64,000 bases of DNA from Streptomyces sp. NBC_00377. GTDB taxonomy: Bacteria > Actinomycetota > Actinomycetes > Streptomycetales > Streptomycetaceae. Position numbers and translations under genes: made by a program. A model generated the notes under the pieces. That model was given only the letters and a program-made list of their open reading frames with translations. It ran no database searches and was not told the origin of the DNA. Every line of letters begins with the position of its first letter. Position 1 is the first letter of the stretch. The stretch lies in NCBI RefSeq assembly GCF_036075115.1, contig NZ_CP107958.1:3596001-3660000 (forward strand). Direction: 5' to 3'. Below are positions 1 through 9,361 of this stretch, one piece after another.

Positions 1-756
1 GTGGGTGGTGTGCTCACCCGGCTTGGAGCGGAGCTTCAGCAGGACTTCGCGCCCGGGGTGCAGACGCGCGTGCCGCACCAGCCGGTCGAGCAGGTACGCG
101 CGGTCCCTGCGGTTCTCCGGGACGGAGGGCTGCGCGGCGAACACGACGGTGCGGGGCCCGCGGCCCCGCACCCCCGAGGACTCGTCCTCACCCGCGTACG
201 GGGCGCCGCCGAGGAACGGCAGGGCCACTTCCGTCACCGACGAGGCGTCGGCGCCGACCCCTTCGTACACGGCGCGGAAACGCTCCGCGTCCTGGCGGGA
301 GTTGGCGAGGACGAGGTCAGCGCCGTGCCGCAGCAGCAGGCCGTCGGCGAGCTTCTCGTAGACGACGCCGACATAGCCGGTGACGACGACGGGACGGTCG
401 CCCCGTCCCTCCCAGATCCGCTTCAGGCCGTGCAGGACGGCCTGGACGCCGCCGCCCACCAGCGCGAGGACGAGCACGTCGTACGGGGTCCGTGCCATGG
501 CGCGCAGGAACTCGGGTGCGGTGACCTCGCGCAGTGAGTCGGCATGCACGCCGACCTCGGCCAGCTGGCGGGGGGTGGGCGTGGCCCGGCCGCGCAGCAG
601 GAATCCGTCCAGGACGGGGGCGGCTCGCGGCCCGCTCCCGGGTCCGGCTTCCCCGGAGGGCGCGATCCGCGTCGCGGTCAGCGCACCCCACTTCCAGCGG
701 GTGTCGGAGTCGGCGAGGACGGCGATGCGTGGGGGGCTGGCAGTACTTGCTGGCAC
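1..756 (-). CDS. DUF6716-type putative glycosyltransferase (3' part cut off by window edge)
   Basis: The open frame runs from a GTG at 756-754 to the left edge with no stop, giving 252 codons; the C-terminal part lies outside the window. The N-terminus reads VPASTASPPRIAVLADSDTR, followed by stretches such as FLLRGRATPTPRQLAEVGV and VVTGYVGVVYEKLADGL, which I recognise as the Streptomyces DUF6716 family, annotated as putative glycosyltransferases. No donor or acceptor can be read from the sequence. It is divergent from the GT2/polysialyltransferase-like pair, with about 200 bp of lower-GC intergenic DNA between, and so probably belongs to the same surface glycopolymer locus. The family assignment is from memory. 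Confidence 0.7.
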   Translation of the reverse strand, partial: MPASTASPPRIAVLADSDTRWKWGALTATRIAPSGEAGPGSGPRAAPVLDGFLLRGRATPTPRQLAEVGVHADSLREVTAPEFLRAMARTPYDVLVLALVGGGVQAVLHGLKRIWEGRGDRPVVVTGYVGVVYEKLADGLLLRHGADLVLANSRQDAERFRAVYEGVGADASSVTEVALPFLGGAPYAGEDESSGVRGRGPRTVVFAAQPSVPENRRDRAYLLDRLVRHARLHPGREVLLKLRSKPGEHTTH

Positions 757-954
757 GGCCAAGACGCTAGAAAGCAAAAGTCAGCCTTTGCCCAATCACC
801 CCTCAACAAAAAGTTAACAACGGGCCACCGAACGCCGAACCGGCCCGGGAATTCGAGAATTGTGCAGGGGGTGCACCATTCCGACACACCGAGTTCATCC
901 CCCGTATCCGCACCGGAAATTTCTGCTGCCGGGCGCCCTTCTAGGGTTTCGCGG

Positions 955-1965
955 GTGCCCAAGCTTTCCGTGATCGTCCCGTTCTTCAACGTGCAGCAAT
1001 ACGCGCCCGACACCCTGGCGAGCCTGCGCGCGAACACGCGCGAGGACTTCGAGTTCGTGCTGGTCGACGACTGTTCGACCGACGCGACCCCGGAGCTCCT
1101 CGCCCGTGCCGAGCGTGATCTGCCGGGCGCGGTGCTGGTCAGACACGAAAAGAACGGAGGGCTGGCGACCGCGAGAAATACCGGAATCGACACAGCGCGT
1201 GGCGATTATCTGACTTTCCTGGACGGCGATGACTGGATCGCCCCCGGATATCTCCCCCAACTACTCGACGCCGCGGAGGAGTTGGATTGCGACTTCGTCC
1301 GCACCGACCATGTGCAGTGCACCGGCCGGGCGCGGAGCATTCACCGGGTTCCGCACGGCCGGCGCGGGACGGTGATGAACCCGCGGGAGGCGATCCTGCC
1401 CGCCGACCGGTCCACTTCGGTCGACTACGCCTACGCCTGGGCCGGCGTCTACCACCGCCGCCTGGTCGACCGCGGACTGCTGCACTTCACCGACGGGCTG
1501 CGCACCGCCGAGGACCGGCCGTGGATCTGGAAACTCCACCGGGAGGCGGACACCTTCGCCGTGGTGGGGCTGCTGGGCGTCCACTACCGGCGCGGGGTGG
1601 CCTCTTCGCTCACCCAGATCGGCGACGTACGGCAACTGGACTTCGTCCGCGCCTTCGACCAGGTGATCGAGGAGACCGCCGGTGACGCCGAGGGCGCCAG
1701 GCTGCTGCCCAAAGCGGTGCGCACCTACTGCGCGATCATGACCCATCACCTCGGCTCGATCGAGAGGTTCGAACCCGCCGTGGCCCGGAAACTGCGCTCG
1801 CTGTGCGCCGCCGCACTGAAGCGGATGCCTCAGGACGTCCTCTCGGAAGTCATGGACTCGATGGACGTGCAGCGGGCGGGTGTGCTGCGCCGGGCGCGGC
1901 GCAGGCCGGTGGCGGCGCGGACGACGGCTGCGCACGGGGCCGCGTCGCGGACGGCGGCCCTCTGA
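955..1965 (+). CDS. Family 2 glycosyltransferase (GT-A fold), copy 1
   Basis: A 336-residue protein from a GTG at 955. The N-terminus LSVIVPFFNVQQY, the VDDCSTD motif and LDGDDW (DXD-type metal and nucleotide-sugar site) identify a GT2 glycosyltransferase, and NGGLATARNTG is typical of the family. There is no signal peptide or membrane helix, so it should act at the cytoplasmic face. The frame is open further upstream, but that part is lower in GC and not family-like, so I chose GTG 955. The stop overlaps the ATG of the next gene (TGATG), indicating translational coupling with the polysialyltransferase-like protein. A paralogous copy of this two-gene unit lies inverted at 5-7.3 kb. It probably extends or primes a cell-wall glycopolymer; the sugar is unknown. 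Confidence 0.85.
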   Translation: MPKLSVIVPFFNVQQYAPDTLASLRANTREDFEFVLVDDCSTDATPELLARAERDLPGAVLVRHEKNGGLATARNTGIDTARGDYLTFLDGDDWIAPGYLPQLLDAAEELDCDFVRTDHVQCTGRARSIHRVPHGRRGTVMNPREAILPADRSTSVDYAYAWAGVYHRRLVDRGLLHFTDGLRTAEDRPWIWKLHREADTFAVVGLLGVHYRRGVASSLTQIGDVRQLDFVRAFDQVIEETAGDAEGARLLPKAVRTYCAIMTHHLGSIERFEPAVARKLRSLCAAALKRMPQDVLSEVMDSMDVQRAGVLRRARRRPVAARTTAAHGAASRTAAL

Positions 1966-3341
1966 TGCCTCGCACGACCCGACGCACCACCCGGATCTTC
2001 TGCGTCTCGACCCTGTACGGCGCCGCGACCCTGGCCGCCGCCCTCGACGCCGGGCTCTTCGAACCGACCGACCGTCGACTGCTACTGGTCACCAACAACG
2101 CCGTCAACCCGGAGACCACACCGTCCGTCGACGCCATGCCGGGCTTCGCCCGGATCCGTGAGCGCTTCGACGAGGTGCTGTCCTGGAACACGACCATCTC
2201 CCCCTTCCACCCCGGCGCCTGGGGTCCGCGCGGGGACGACATCCCCCTGTGGGAGCGGTACGTACGGCTGCTGTGGAACCTCGGCGACGACGAGGTCCAC
2301 CTGGCGGTGGAGTCCATCCAGGTGAACCCGGCGCTGGCGCTGTGCCAGCTGTTCACCGGAGCGCCCGTCGACGCCTACGCCGACGGGCTCATGAGCTACG
2401 GCCCGACGCGCGACAAGATCGATCCGCTCGTCGGCACCCGTGTCGACCGGCTGCTGCACCTGGACCTGGTGCCGGGCCTCACGCCCTTGCTGCTCACCGA
2501 GTTCGGCGTGCCACCGGTGCTGGTGCCGTCCGAGGCGTTCCTGAAGGTGCTGAGCGAACTCGTCGCGGAAGAGGACGAGTTGCCTTCCACCGGGGACCGG
2601 CCGGCCCTGCTGCTCGGGCAGTACCTCTCCGCGCTCGGCATCATCGGCGACGCCGAGGAGGAGGCGCTGCATGTGGACATGGTGCGCGGCGCCGTTGCGC
2701 TCGGGCACCACCGGCTGGTCTTCAAGCCGCACCCAGTGGCGCCGGCCCGCTGGTCCCGGCTGCTGGAGGACGAGGCGGCGAAGCTGGGCGCCGAACTCAC
2801 CCTCCTGGACCGGCCCGTCCTCGCCGAGGTGGCCTACCAGCGGCTGCGGCCCGCCCTCGTCGTCGGCTGTTTCTCCACCGCGCTGCTCACCGCCGCCGGT
2901 CTCTACGGCCTCCCGGTCGCCCGGGTCGGCACCGGCACCGTGCTGGCCAGACTCACGCCCTACCAGAACAGCAACCGGGTGCCGCTCACCATCGTCGACG
3001 CGCTGCTGCCCGACCTGGCGGACAGGGCGGCGGTGGAGACCTGGGCCATGCCGTCGCCGGAGCGGGTGGAGGAACTGTCCGCGCTCCTGCGGGCCGTCGG
3101 CTACGCGATGCAGCCGAAGATCCACCCGGAACTGCTGGGTGAGGCGGAGCGCTACCTCTCCACCCGCCTCGACCCGCACACCTGGCGTTACTTCAAGCGC
3201 CGTCGGCTGGCCGCGCTGGCCCTCCCCGGTGCCGTGCCGAACCAGCTCGCCTTCATCCCTCGCAACGCGACCGTCCGCCGCCTCGCACGGAGGGCGCGAG
3301 CACTGAAGCGCAGGCGCGGTGCGGCCGGAAGCGGGACATGA
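1965..3341 (+). CDS. Alpha-2,8-polysialyltransferase-like protein (POLYST family), copy 1
   Basis: A 458-residue protein whose ATG overlaps the preceding stop. Conserved blocks include IFCVSTLYGAATLAAALDAG near the start, YADGLMSYGPTR around residue 145, LHLDLVPGL, and a C-terminal half with FKPHP and CFSTALLTAA, as in polysialyltransferase-like proteins (PF07388-type, GT52/GT-B like). Bacterial relatives build polysialic or other ulosonic-acid polymers. In Streptomyces, teichulosonic acids (Kdn polymers) are known wall components, and from memory the equivalent S. coelicolor locus is linked to them. Coupling to a GT2 enzyme suggests that the two build one polymer. The acceptor and donor are inference. 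Confidence 0.75.
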   Translation: MPRTTRRTTRIFCVSTLYGAATLAAALDAGLFEPTDRRLLLVTNNAVNPETTPSVDAMPGFARIRERFDEVLSWNTTISPFHPGAWGPRGDDIPLWERYVRLLWNLGDDEVHLAVESIQVNPALALCQLFTGAPVDAYADGLMSYGPTRDKIDPLVGTRVDRLLHLDLVPGLTPLLLTEFGVPPVLVPSEAFLKVLSELVAEEDELPSTGDRPALLLGQYLSALGIIGDAEEEALHVDMVRGAVALGHHRLVFKPHPVAPARWSRLLEDEAAKLGAELTLLDRPVLAEVAYQRLRPALVVGCFSTALLTAAGLYGLPVARVGTGTVLARLTPYQNSNRVPLTIVDALLPDLADRAAVETWAMPSPERVEELSALLRAVGYAMQPKIHPELLGEAERYLSTRLDPHTWRYFKRRRLAALALPGAVPNQLAFIPRNATVRRLARRARALKRRRGAAGSGT

Positions 3342-3501
3342 CGGTGCCGTGGCTCACCCGATCGTCACGCCCACGCCGCCCCTGGGCCGGCCGTCACTCA
3401 CCCCGCACACGTCGCAGCTGCCCAGCGTCCCGTCGTGCCCGGCGCGACGACGCTCCCGCAGGACGGAACACCCCTCATGACTCCCACGGAAGGTCCTCAG
3501 G

Positions 3502-4677
3502 ATGAGCGCGGCTGACCAGGCGGCGGCGGTGCCCGCCCCGATACCGGCACCGGCGACACCGGCGGCACCGGCACTCCGGCTGGACCTTCTCGTCCCCGAC
3601 CGGGCTCCGGTGCGGCCCCGGACGGAGAGCCGGCTGCGCGCCCTGGACGGGCTGCGGCTGCTGGCGGCCCTGATGGTCTGCTTCTACCACTACGCCGGCA
3701 AGAACGGCGAGGTCGCACAGTCCTGGCACCAGTCCCCCGCCGCGAAGTTCCCCACGCTGTCGCAGGCAGCGACCTACGGCAGCCTGGGCGTGCAGTTCTT
3801 CTTCCTGATCAGCGGCTTCGTGATCTGCATGAGCAGCTGGGGCCGGAGCATCGGCGACTTCTTCCGCTCCCGGGTCGCCCGTCTCTACCCGGCGTACTGG
3901 GCGGCGATCGTCCTGGTCACCGCGGCCGGCCTCGTCCTGCCGGTGGTGGCCGCGCCGCTCCGTTCGGACGAGATCCTCACCAACCTCACCATGCTCCAGC
4001 AGCCGATGGGTGTGCCCCGGGTGCTGGGGGTGGACTGGACGCTCTGGGTGGAGGTGCGGTTCTACGCCCTGTTCGCGCTGTTCGTCGTCCGGCGGGGCGT
4101 CACCTACCGCCGGGTGGTGGTGTTCTGCTGCCTGTGGACGCTGGCCGGCGTCTTCGCCCGGGTCGCCGACAACCCGCTGACCGACGAACTGGTGATGCGC
4201 GACCACGCCCCCTACTTCATCGGCGGTCTCGCCCTCTACCTGATCCACCGCTTCGGCAACAGCCTGCTGCCGTGGGGCATCGTCGTCTTCAGCTTCCTGC
4301 TCGGCCAGCGCTACTCGGTCACCGCCCTGTGGCATCCCGGACCCCAGGGCGCCTTCCACCGCAGCCCGTACGTGATCCAGCTGATCGTGCTCGTCGCCTT
4401 CGTCGCCGTCGCCGCGGTGGCGCTGGGCTGGACGACCCGGGCGAACTGGCGCTGGCTGACGGTGGCCGGGGCCCTGACGTACCCCTTCTACCTGATCCAC
4501 GAGCACCTGGGCTGGTTCTTCATCCGGGTGCTGTACCGCGGGCTCGGGCTGGATCCGTGGGCGACGTTCGGCACGACGGTGCTGTCCATGCTCGGGATCG
4601 CCTGGCTTCTCCACCGGTTCGTGGAGAGGCGGTTCGGGCCACGGCTGAAGAGGGCGCTTGCCGCTCGGGGGGCTTGA
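3502..4677 (+). CDS. Acyltransferase 3 family membrane protein (OafA/YrhL-like)
   Basis: A 391-residue polytopic protein starting at ATG 3502. After a Pro/Ala-rich N-terminus of about 35 residues comes RLRALDGLRLLAALMVCFYH, the classic start of acyltransferase-3 proteins with the catalytic-type His, then LGVQFFFLISGFVI and RVARLYPAYW. About ten hydrophobic segments follow, ending with the HRFVERRFG tail typical of the family. Such enzymes O-acetylate surface polysaccharides using cytoplasmic acyl-CoA. Its place between two GT2/polysialyltransferase-like pairs suggests that it acetylates the polymer they make. It lies about 160 bp downstream of the first pair, on the same strand. Confidence 0.88.
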   Translation: MSAADQAAAVPAPIPAPATPAAPALRLDLLVPDRAPVRPRTESRLRALDGLRLLAALMVCFYHYAGKNGEVAQSWHQSPAAKFPTLSQAATYGSLGVQFFFLISGFVICMSSWGRSIGDFFRSRVARLYPAYWAAIVLVTAAGLVLPVVAAPLRSDEILTNLTMLQQPMGVPRVLGVDWTLWVEVRFYALFALFVVRRGVTYRRVVVFCCLWTLAGVFARVADNPLTDELVMRDHAPYFIGGLALYLIHRFGNSLLPWGIVVFSFLLGQRYSVTALWHPGPQGAFHRSPYVIQLIVLVAFVAVAAVALGWTTRANWRWLTVAGALTYPFYLIHEHLGWFFIRVLYRGLGLDPWATFGTTVLSMLGIAWLLHRFVERRFGPRLKRALAARGA

Positions 4678-4739
4678 GGGGGGGCCGCCGATGCGTTTGA
4701 GCGGCGCTGCGCGCCCCCGCTCGTCTGTGCAACGCCGTC

Positions 4740-4985
4740 CGCATTCTGCCGCGCCGTCGCGGCCGGTCGCGCAGTTCCCCGCGCCCCCTGAGCGGCGCGG
4801 CCCGCCACCAGCGGCTGTCTGCCACACCGATCGCGGCCCGCCACTCACGGCCGTCTGCCCCGCCGTCGCGGCCGGTCGCGCAGTTCCCCGCGCCCCTGAG
4901 CGGCACGGCGTTCCCCGCCACCCACTGCCGTCCGCCACGCCCGTCACGGACCGTCGCGCAGTTCCCCGCGCCCCTCAACGGCGCT
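4740..4985. repeat. Imperfect direct repeats containing GCGCAGTTCCCCGCGCC
   Basis: The 329-bp gene-free stretch 4678-5006 contains three copies of a unit built around the core GCGCAGTTCCCCGCGCC, with cores near 4770-4786, 4879-4895 and 4957-4973. Copies 1 and 2 are preceded by CGCCGTCGCGGCCGGTC; copy 3 has only a diverged version (CACGGACCGTC). The text between copies (GCGGCCCGCCACC.., GCCGTCYGCC) is also partly repeated. It lies between two convergent genes. This core is, from memory, widespread as an intergenic repeat in Streptomyces. I see no convincing ORF in it. Confidence 0.75.
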
Positions 4986-5006
4986 GCGCGCTGTCGGGGG
5001 TGGTCG

Positions 5007-6347
5007 TCAACGCGTTGTCCGGCGTAGGTGTCGTACCGCTCTGCGTACCGTCGGGTTGCGGCGAAGTGCCTCCGCTCGGAGCGGGGCGCCGCCCGGGAGG
5101 CGGAGGCCGGTGAGACGGCGGCGCTTGAAGTAGCGCTGGTGGGCCGTCGGGTTGGCGGCGAGCCAGGCGGCGGTCTCCTCGCGCAGGGCGTGGTGCTTGC
5201 GGGACTGCATGCAGTACCCCACCGCCCGGATCAGGGGCGTCAGCCGCTCGGCCGCTCCGTCGAGTTCGACGGGGGCGCCGAGTTCCGCGCGCTCCGCGTC
5301 GGGCAGGGCCGCGTCGATGACCGTGAGCGGGACGCGGTTGCTGTTCTCGTACGGTGTGATGCGGTCGAGGAGCAGTTCGGTGCCGACGCGGGCGACGGGG
5401 ATGCCGTAGAACGCGGCGGCGGTCATCAGCGCCGTCGAGAAGCAGCCGATGACGAGCTTCGGCTTCAGGAAGGCGAAGACCGTCTCGGCGAGGATCGGCT
5501 CGTTCAGCACGGTGAGCCGGACGCCGAGTTCCCCCGCGGCCGCCTCCAGGGACTCGCTGTAGACGGCGGGCGCACTCGGGTGCGGCTTGAACAGCACGTC
5601 CCCGTGCCCCGCGCGGGCAGCGGCCCGCAGCATGCGGACGTGCAGCCGCTCCTCCTCGTCCTGGGTGATCAGGCCGATCGCGGAGAGGTACTGGCCGAGG
5701 AGGACGGCGGTGGCCGGACGGTCGGCGGGGAGATGTTCGGCGAGGAGGCCGGCCCCCGACTCGCCGATCTGCGCGAGGACGTCGACCATCGCCTCGCCGG
5801 GCACCGCCTCGGGCCGGACGCCGTACTCGGACAGGAGCATCGGCCGCAGCCCGGGCACCAGATCGAGGTGGAGCACGCGCACGATGCGGCTGCTCAGGCC
5901 GTGCGGGATGCGGTTGCGGGTGGGGCCGTAGCTCATCAGGCCGTCCGCGTACACATGGACCGGGCTGTCCGCGAAGATGTCCGCGATCGCCCGGGAGGGG
6001 TTGGCCTGGATGGACTCGCAGGCGATCTCGACCGGTTCGTCGCCCAGCTTCCACGCGAGGCGCACGGCCTTCTCCCACAGCCCGGTGTCCTGCGGCCGCG
6101 GCGCCCAGCCGGCCGGGTGGTGCGGGGAGATGAACTCGTTCCAGGAGTACACCTGGTCGAACGCGGGGCGCAGTCTGTCGAAGCCGGGCATCCGGTCCAG
6201 CGGGGTGCCGACCTCCGGTGCGGCGCCGGTGTTGCTGACGACGAGGATGCGGCGCACGCCCTCGCGCGGACCGAACTGCCCGGCGCGGATCGCGGCGGTG
6301 ACGGTCGCGGCCGCGTACTGGGTGGCCGAGCAGAAGATCTGGATCAT
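5007..6347 (-). CDS. Alpha-2,8-polysialyltransferase-like protein (POLYST family), copy 2
   Basis: A 446-residue protein, ATG at 6347, overlapping the stop of the GT2 gene upstream. It is clearly paralogous to the protein at 1965-3341: it shares IFC at the start, MPGF, the ESIQ.NP block, YADGLMSYGPTR, LHLDLVPGL, FKPHP and CFSTALMTAA. The C-terminus is basic (VRRAVRHLRRTTR). Function by family: polymerisation of a sialic-acid-like sugar on the cytoplasmic face, before export. Having two diverged copies in opposite orientation suggests two linkages or two residues of one repeating unit; that is inference. Confidence 0.75.
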   Translation of the reverse strand: MIQIFCSATQYAAATVTAAIRAGQFGPREGVRRILVVSNTGAAPEVGTPLDRMPGFDRLRPAFDQVYSWNEFISPHHPAGWAPRPQDTGLWEKAVRLAWKLGDEPVEIACESIQANPSRAIADIFADSPVHVYADGLMSYGPTRNRIPHGLSSRIVRVLHLDLVPGLRPMLLSEYGVRPEAVPGEAMVDVLAQIGESGAGLLAEHLPADRPATAVLLGQYLSAIGLITQDEEERLHVRMLRAAARAGHGDVLFKPHPSAPAVYSESLEAAAGELGVRLTVLNEPILAETVFAFLKPKLVIGCFSTALMTAAAFYGIPVARVGTELLLDRITPYENSNRVPLTVIDAALPDAERAELGAPVELDGAAERLTPLIRAVGYCMQSRKHHALREETAAWLAANPTAHQRYFKRRRLTGLRLPGGAPLRAEALRRNPTVRRAVRHLRRTTR

Positions 6348-7327
6348 GCCGCGACTCCCTTCATGCCGCCGCGGACACGGCGCAGCACGTGCACGCGTTC
6401 CTCGCCCATCCCGACCACGGCCTCGCTCAGTTCCTCCTCGCTCATCGCGCCCAGCGCCTCGGCGGCCAGCCGCTTCAGCCTCGCGGCCACACTGCGCTCG
6501 AACCGGCGCCGGTCCAGCAGCTGGTGGGCGATGACGACGCAGAAGTTGCGCAGCGCCTTCCCGCGCAGCCGGCCGGCCTCGGGATCGTCGGCGAGTTCGG
6601 CGAGGACTAGCTCGAAGGAGCGGAAGAAGTCGAGCTGGCGCACATCACCGATCTGGGTGAGCGAACCGGCGACGCCCCGGCGGTAGAAGACCCCGTGCAG
6701 GCTCGCCACGACATACGAGTCCGCTCTGCGGTGCAGGTCCCAGATCCACGGCCGGTCCTCCGCGGTGCGCAGCCCGTCGTGGAATCGGAGCATGCCCCGG
6801 TCGAGGAGGCGGCGGTGGTAGACGCCGGCCCAGGCGTACGGATAGTCGACCATCGTGGTGTCGTCGACGGGGAGGATGGAGGTGCGCGGGTCGAGGGGGA
6901 TGTGGCGTCGGCCCTCGGGCGCCCGGTGGACGGCCCGCTCGACGCCCGTGACCTGTACGTGGTCGGTGCGGACGAAGTCGACGTCGAAGCGCTCGGCGAC
7001 GTCCACCAGCCGCGCCAGATAGCCGGGCGCCAGCCAGTCGTCGCCGTCGAGGAAGGTGAGGTAGCGGCCTTCCGCGAGGTCGAGGCCGGTGTTGCGCGCG
7101 GTGGCCAGTCCGCCGTTGTGCTCGTGCCGGATCACCCTGCTGTTCCCGAGCCGCTCCGTCAGGGCGACAAGCGCCTCGTAGGTCCTGTCCTTGGTGGACC
7201 GGTCCTCGACGAAGAGGAACTCGAAGTCGTCCCGCGCGTTGTTGACCAGGCTGGTGACGGTCTCGGGCAGGTAGGACTCGATGTTGTAGCAGGGGACGAC
7301 GACGGACAGGGTCGGTGTGTTGGCCAC
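6344..7327 (-). CDS. Family 2 glycosyltransferase (GT-A fold), copy 2
   Basis: A 327-residue protein with a GTG start at 7327. LSVVVPCYNIESY, VEDRSTKD, NGGLATARNTG and LDGDDWLAPGYL match the GT2 glycosyltransferase at 955-1965 almost block for block, including the C-terminal region with HDGLRTAEDRPWIW (HFTDGLRTAEDRPWIW in copy 1) and SLTQIGDVRQLDF. It is first in a two-gene operon with the polysialyltransferase-like copy 2, with overlapping stop and start. The 205-bp divergent region to the next gene is lower in GC and probably carries its promoter. Confidence 0.85.
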   Translation of the reverse strand: MANTPTLSVVVPCYNIESYLPETVTSLVNNARDDFEFLFVEDRSTKDRTYEALVALTERLGNSRVIRHEHNGGLATARNTGLDLAEGRYLTFLDGDDWLAPGYLARLVDVAERFDVDFVRTDHVQVTGVERAVHRAPEGRRHIPLDPRTSILPVDDTTMVDYPYAWAGVYHRRLLDRGMLRFHDGLRTAEDRPWIWDLHRRADSYVVASLHGVFYRRGVAGSLTQIGDVRQLDFFRSFELVLAELADDPEAGRLRGKALRNFCVVIAHQLLDRRRFERSVAARLKRLAAEALGAMSEEELSEAVVGMGEERVHVLRRVRGGMKGVAA

Positions 7328-7532
7328 GTGTGCGCACCTGGATTCTCGACGGGAAGTCGAGTGATCCTAAGAAAATAGGCCCGGCATTCGCGTGTCCCGT
7401 CGCCGAAACCGAGGTGAATTCGGAGTGACATCCGGATCCGATCGGAGAATCACAGATGAAGAAATGGTGAGCCGTCCTCCACCCTTTCCACTGCCCCGCA
7501 TTCTCGCTGAATTCGATGCTACGTTCGCGCTC

Positions 7533-9269
7533 GTGACCGATATATCCACCTCACCTCCGCCCGCCGCACAGCGCGGGCGGAGCCGGCCCGGACCGGTGTC
7601 GCGCCGGCTGCGCCTCACCTCTCCCGCGGGGTGGACCACCGCCGTCGCCACCGCCGCGCTGCTGATCTACACGACGCTCACCGCCGGCGTCTTCCTCGAC
7701 ATCCGCTACGTGCTCGCCGCCCTGCGGACGACGGGGGCGAGCGGCCTGTCCCCCTCCGAGATATTCGCCCACCGGCCCTTCTTCTACCGCTGGCTGCTCC
7801 ACGCCCTGGACTCCGTCACCGGCGGATCGAACGCGGTGCGCGAAGCCCTCATGCGGCTCATCGGCCTCGCCCTGTGCGCGGCCGCCGGTCTGCTGCTGCA
7901 CCGGGCGCTTCGCCGGCGTATGCCCGAGCGGGACGCGATGCTCGTCGCGGGCCTGACCGCCCTGGCCCTGGCCTTCGCGCCCGTCATCGACTACCTCCAG
8001 CCGGAGTGGTTCGCGATCGTCTTCGCGACGGTCGCCGTCGCCGCCGCGCTCGGCGTGCGAAGCCCCTGGCGGGCCGCCGTGCTCGCGGCGCTGCCGCTCG
8101 GTCTCGCCGTGCTGATGAAGTACTCCACCGCGGGCACCGCCGCGATGGCGCTCCTCGTGGTCTTCGCCCTGGACCGCGTGAGGGGCCTGCTGCTCGCCGC
8201 CGCGACCGCCGTCGGCACCGGCCTGCTGTTCGTGCTCAGCGCCTGGTCGGGCTCGCGCGAACTCCAGTGGCTGCGGGACATGCCGCACATCAACGCGCAC
8301 GCGCTGGGCAACGAGCCGCTCGTCCTCCCGCACCTGCTGCTGCGGACCGCCGAGTATCTGGGTGACCGGATCGCGCTGACGCCGGTGCTCGCGCTGCTGC
8401 CCGGTGCGCTGTTGCTGTTCACCGCCACGCTGTCCTCGCGCCGCCATCGTGTCGAGGCGGTGCTCGTCACCCTGCTGCTCCTGGTCGTCGGTCTGGCCGT
8501 CGTGGTCTACCAGGGGAACTGGTTCGCCTACCACGGCGAGAGCCTGCCGGTGGCGGCCGCGGCCCTGACCGGCCTCGCGATCGGCCGCTGGTACGGCGCA
8601 CACGGCCGGCCGCCGCTGTGCCTGACCGCGCTCGCTCTCCTGTACGGGGCGCTGACCCCGCTGCTGGCCTTCGTCCGTGCGGACGTCGACACGGCGGTGC
8701 TCGCGTGGCTCGCCTCGGGCGCGGCCCTCCTCGCGGGCGGGCTGGACCTGCTGCGGGTGCGGGCACCGCGTCCACGCGCCCGCCGCGTTCCGGTCGCCCT
8801 GCCCGTCCTGGCGCTGGTCGCGTGCCTGGCCGCCACCGTGTGGCCCGCCTCCGGGGTCCGGGTGAGCGAGGGGCACATCGTCACGACCAACGCCGAACTC
8901 AAGGTGCAGGCGCGCTCGGCGCGGACGGCGGCCGGGCAGGTCGACGCCCAGCTGCCGCCCGGCGTCCCGGTCCTGTACCTGGCCTTCGGTCAGCAGGCCT
9001 ACTACATCGGCCACCCCACCCGCTGCCGGTATCCCTTCCCGACGTTCTTCAACGTGCCCCGGCAGCTCACCGACGTGCCCTCGTTGAAGTCGACCCGGGA
9101 GAACGTGCGCTGCCTCACGCAGGAGCACCCGGCCGCCTACGCCGTCTACCAGCCCAGCTGGCTGTCGCTGGGCGTGATCGACCCGCGGATCGCCGCCGAC
9201 ATCCGCAGGGCGTACGCGTGCCCGAAGCCGGAGGGACGGCAGCTCGTGGTGTGCACGGCCCGCCGCTGA
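7533..9269 (+). CDS. Polytopic membrane protein, GT-C glycosyltransferase-like
   Basis: A 578-residue protein from GTG 7533. The frame is open to 7392, but that stretch is AT-richer and unlike coding sequence. After a short Pro-rich N-terminus there are roughly ten hydrophobic segments (about residues 30-450), with a first extracellular loop containing EIFAHRPFFYRWLLHALD and a C-terminal soluble domain of about 130 residues with several Cys. The topology and the acidic/aromatic first loop resemble polyprenyl-phosphate-sugar dependent GT-C enzymes (ArnT/PMT-like), but I do not recognise a named family. It faces a GtrB/GtrA/flavoprotein operon across a bidirectional terminator, which fits a role as acceptor glycosyltransferase. 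Function unproven. Confidence 0.6.
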   Translation: MTDISTSPPPAAQRGRSRPGPVSRRLRLTSPAGWTTAVATAALLIYTTLTAGVFLDIRYVLAALRTTGASGLSPSEIFAHRPFFYRWLLHALDSVTGGSNAVREALMRLIGLALCAAAGLLLHRALRRRMPERDAMLVAGLTALALAFAPVIDYLQPEWFAIVFATVAVAAALGVRSPWRAAVLAALPLGLAVLMKYSTAGTAAMALLVVFALDRVRGLLLAAATAVGTGLLFVLSAWSGSRELQWLRDMPHINAHALGNEPLVLPHLLLRTAEYLGDRIALTPVLALLPGALLLFTATLSSRRHRVEAVLVTLLLLVVGLAVVVYQGNWFAYHGESLPVAAAALTGLAIGRWYGAHGRPPLCLTALALLYGALTPLLAFVRADVDTAVLAWLASGAALLAGGLDLLRVRAPRPRARRVPVALPVLALVACLAATVWPASGVRVSEGHIVTTNAELKVQARSARTAAGQVDAQLPPGVPVLYLAFGQQAYYIGHPTRCRYPFPTFFNVPRQLTDVPSLKSTRENVRCLTQEHPAAYAVYQPSWLSLGVIDPRIAADIRRAYACPKPEGRQLVVCTARR

Positions 9270-9361
9270 CCCGCCCGCCTCGGGCGCCTCGCCCGGGTGC
9301 AGCGCCGTGCCCGCGGGGCGCGGGCGCGGGCGCGGGGCGCGGAGCGCGGGGCGCGCACGCG

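Noticed and set aside
317..691. Arg/Pro-rich minus-strand open frame at the left edge
   Set aside because: It is a shifted frame of the DUF6716 gene, which reads as ordinary protein from GTG 756.
4740..4985. CRISPR array
   Set aside because: Repeat units are imperfect, spacers are themselves repeated and no cas genes are present. The 36-bp and 16-bp repeats have no spacers.
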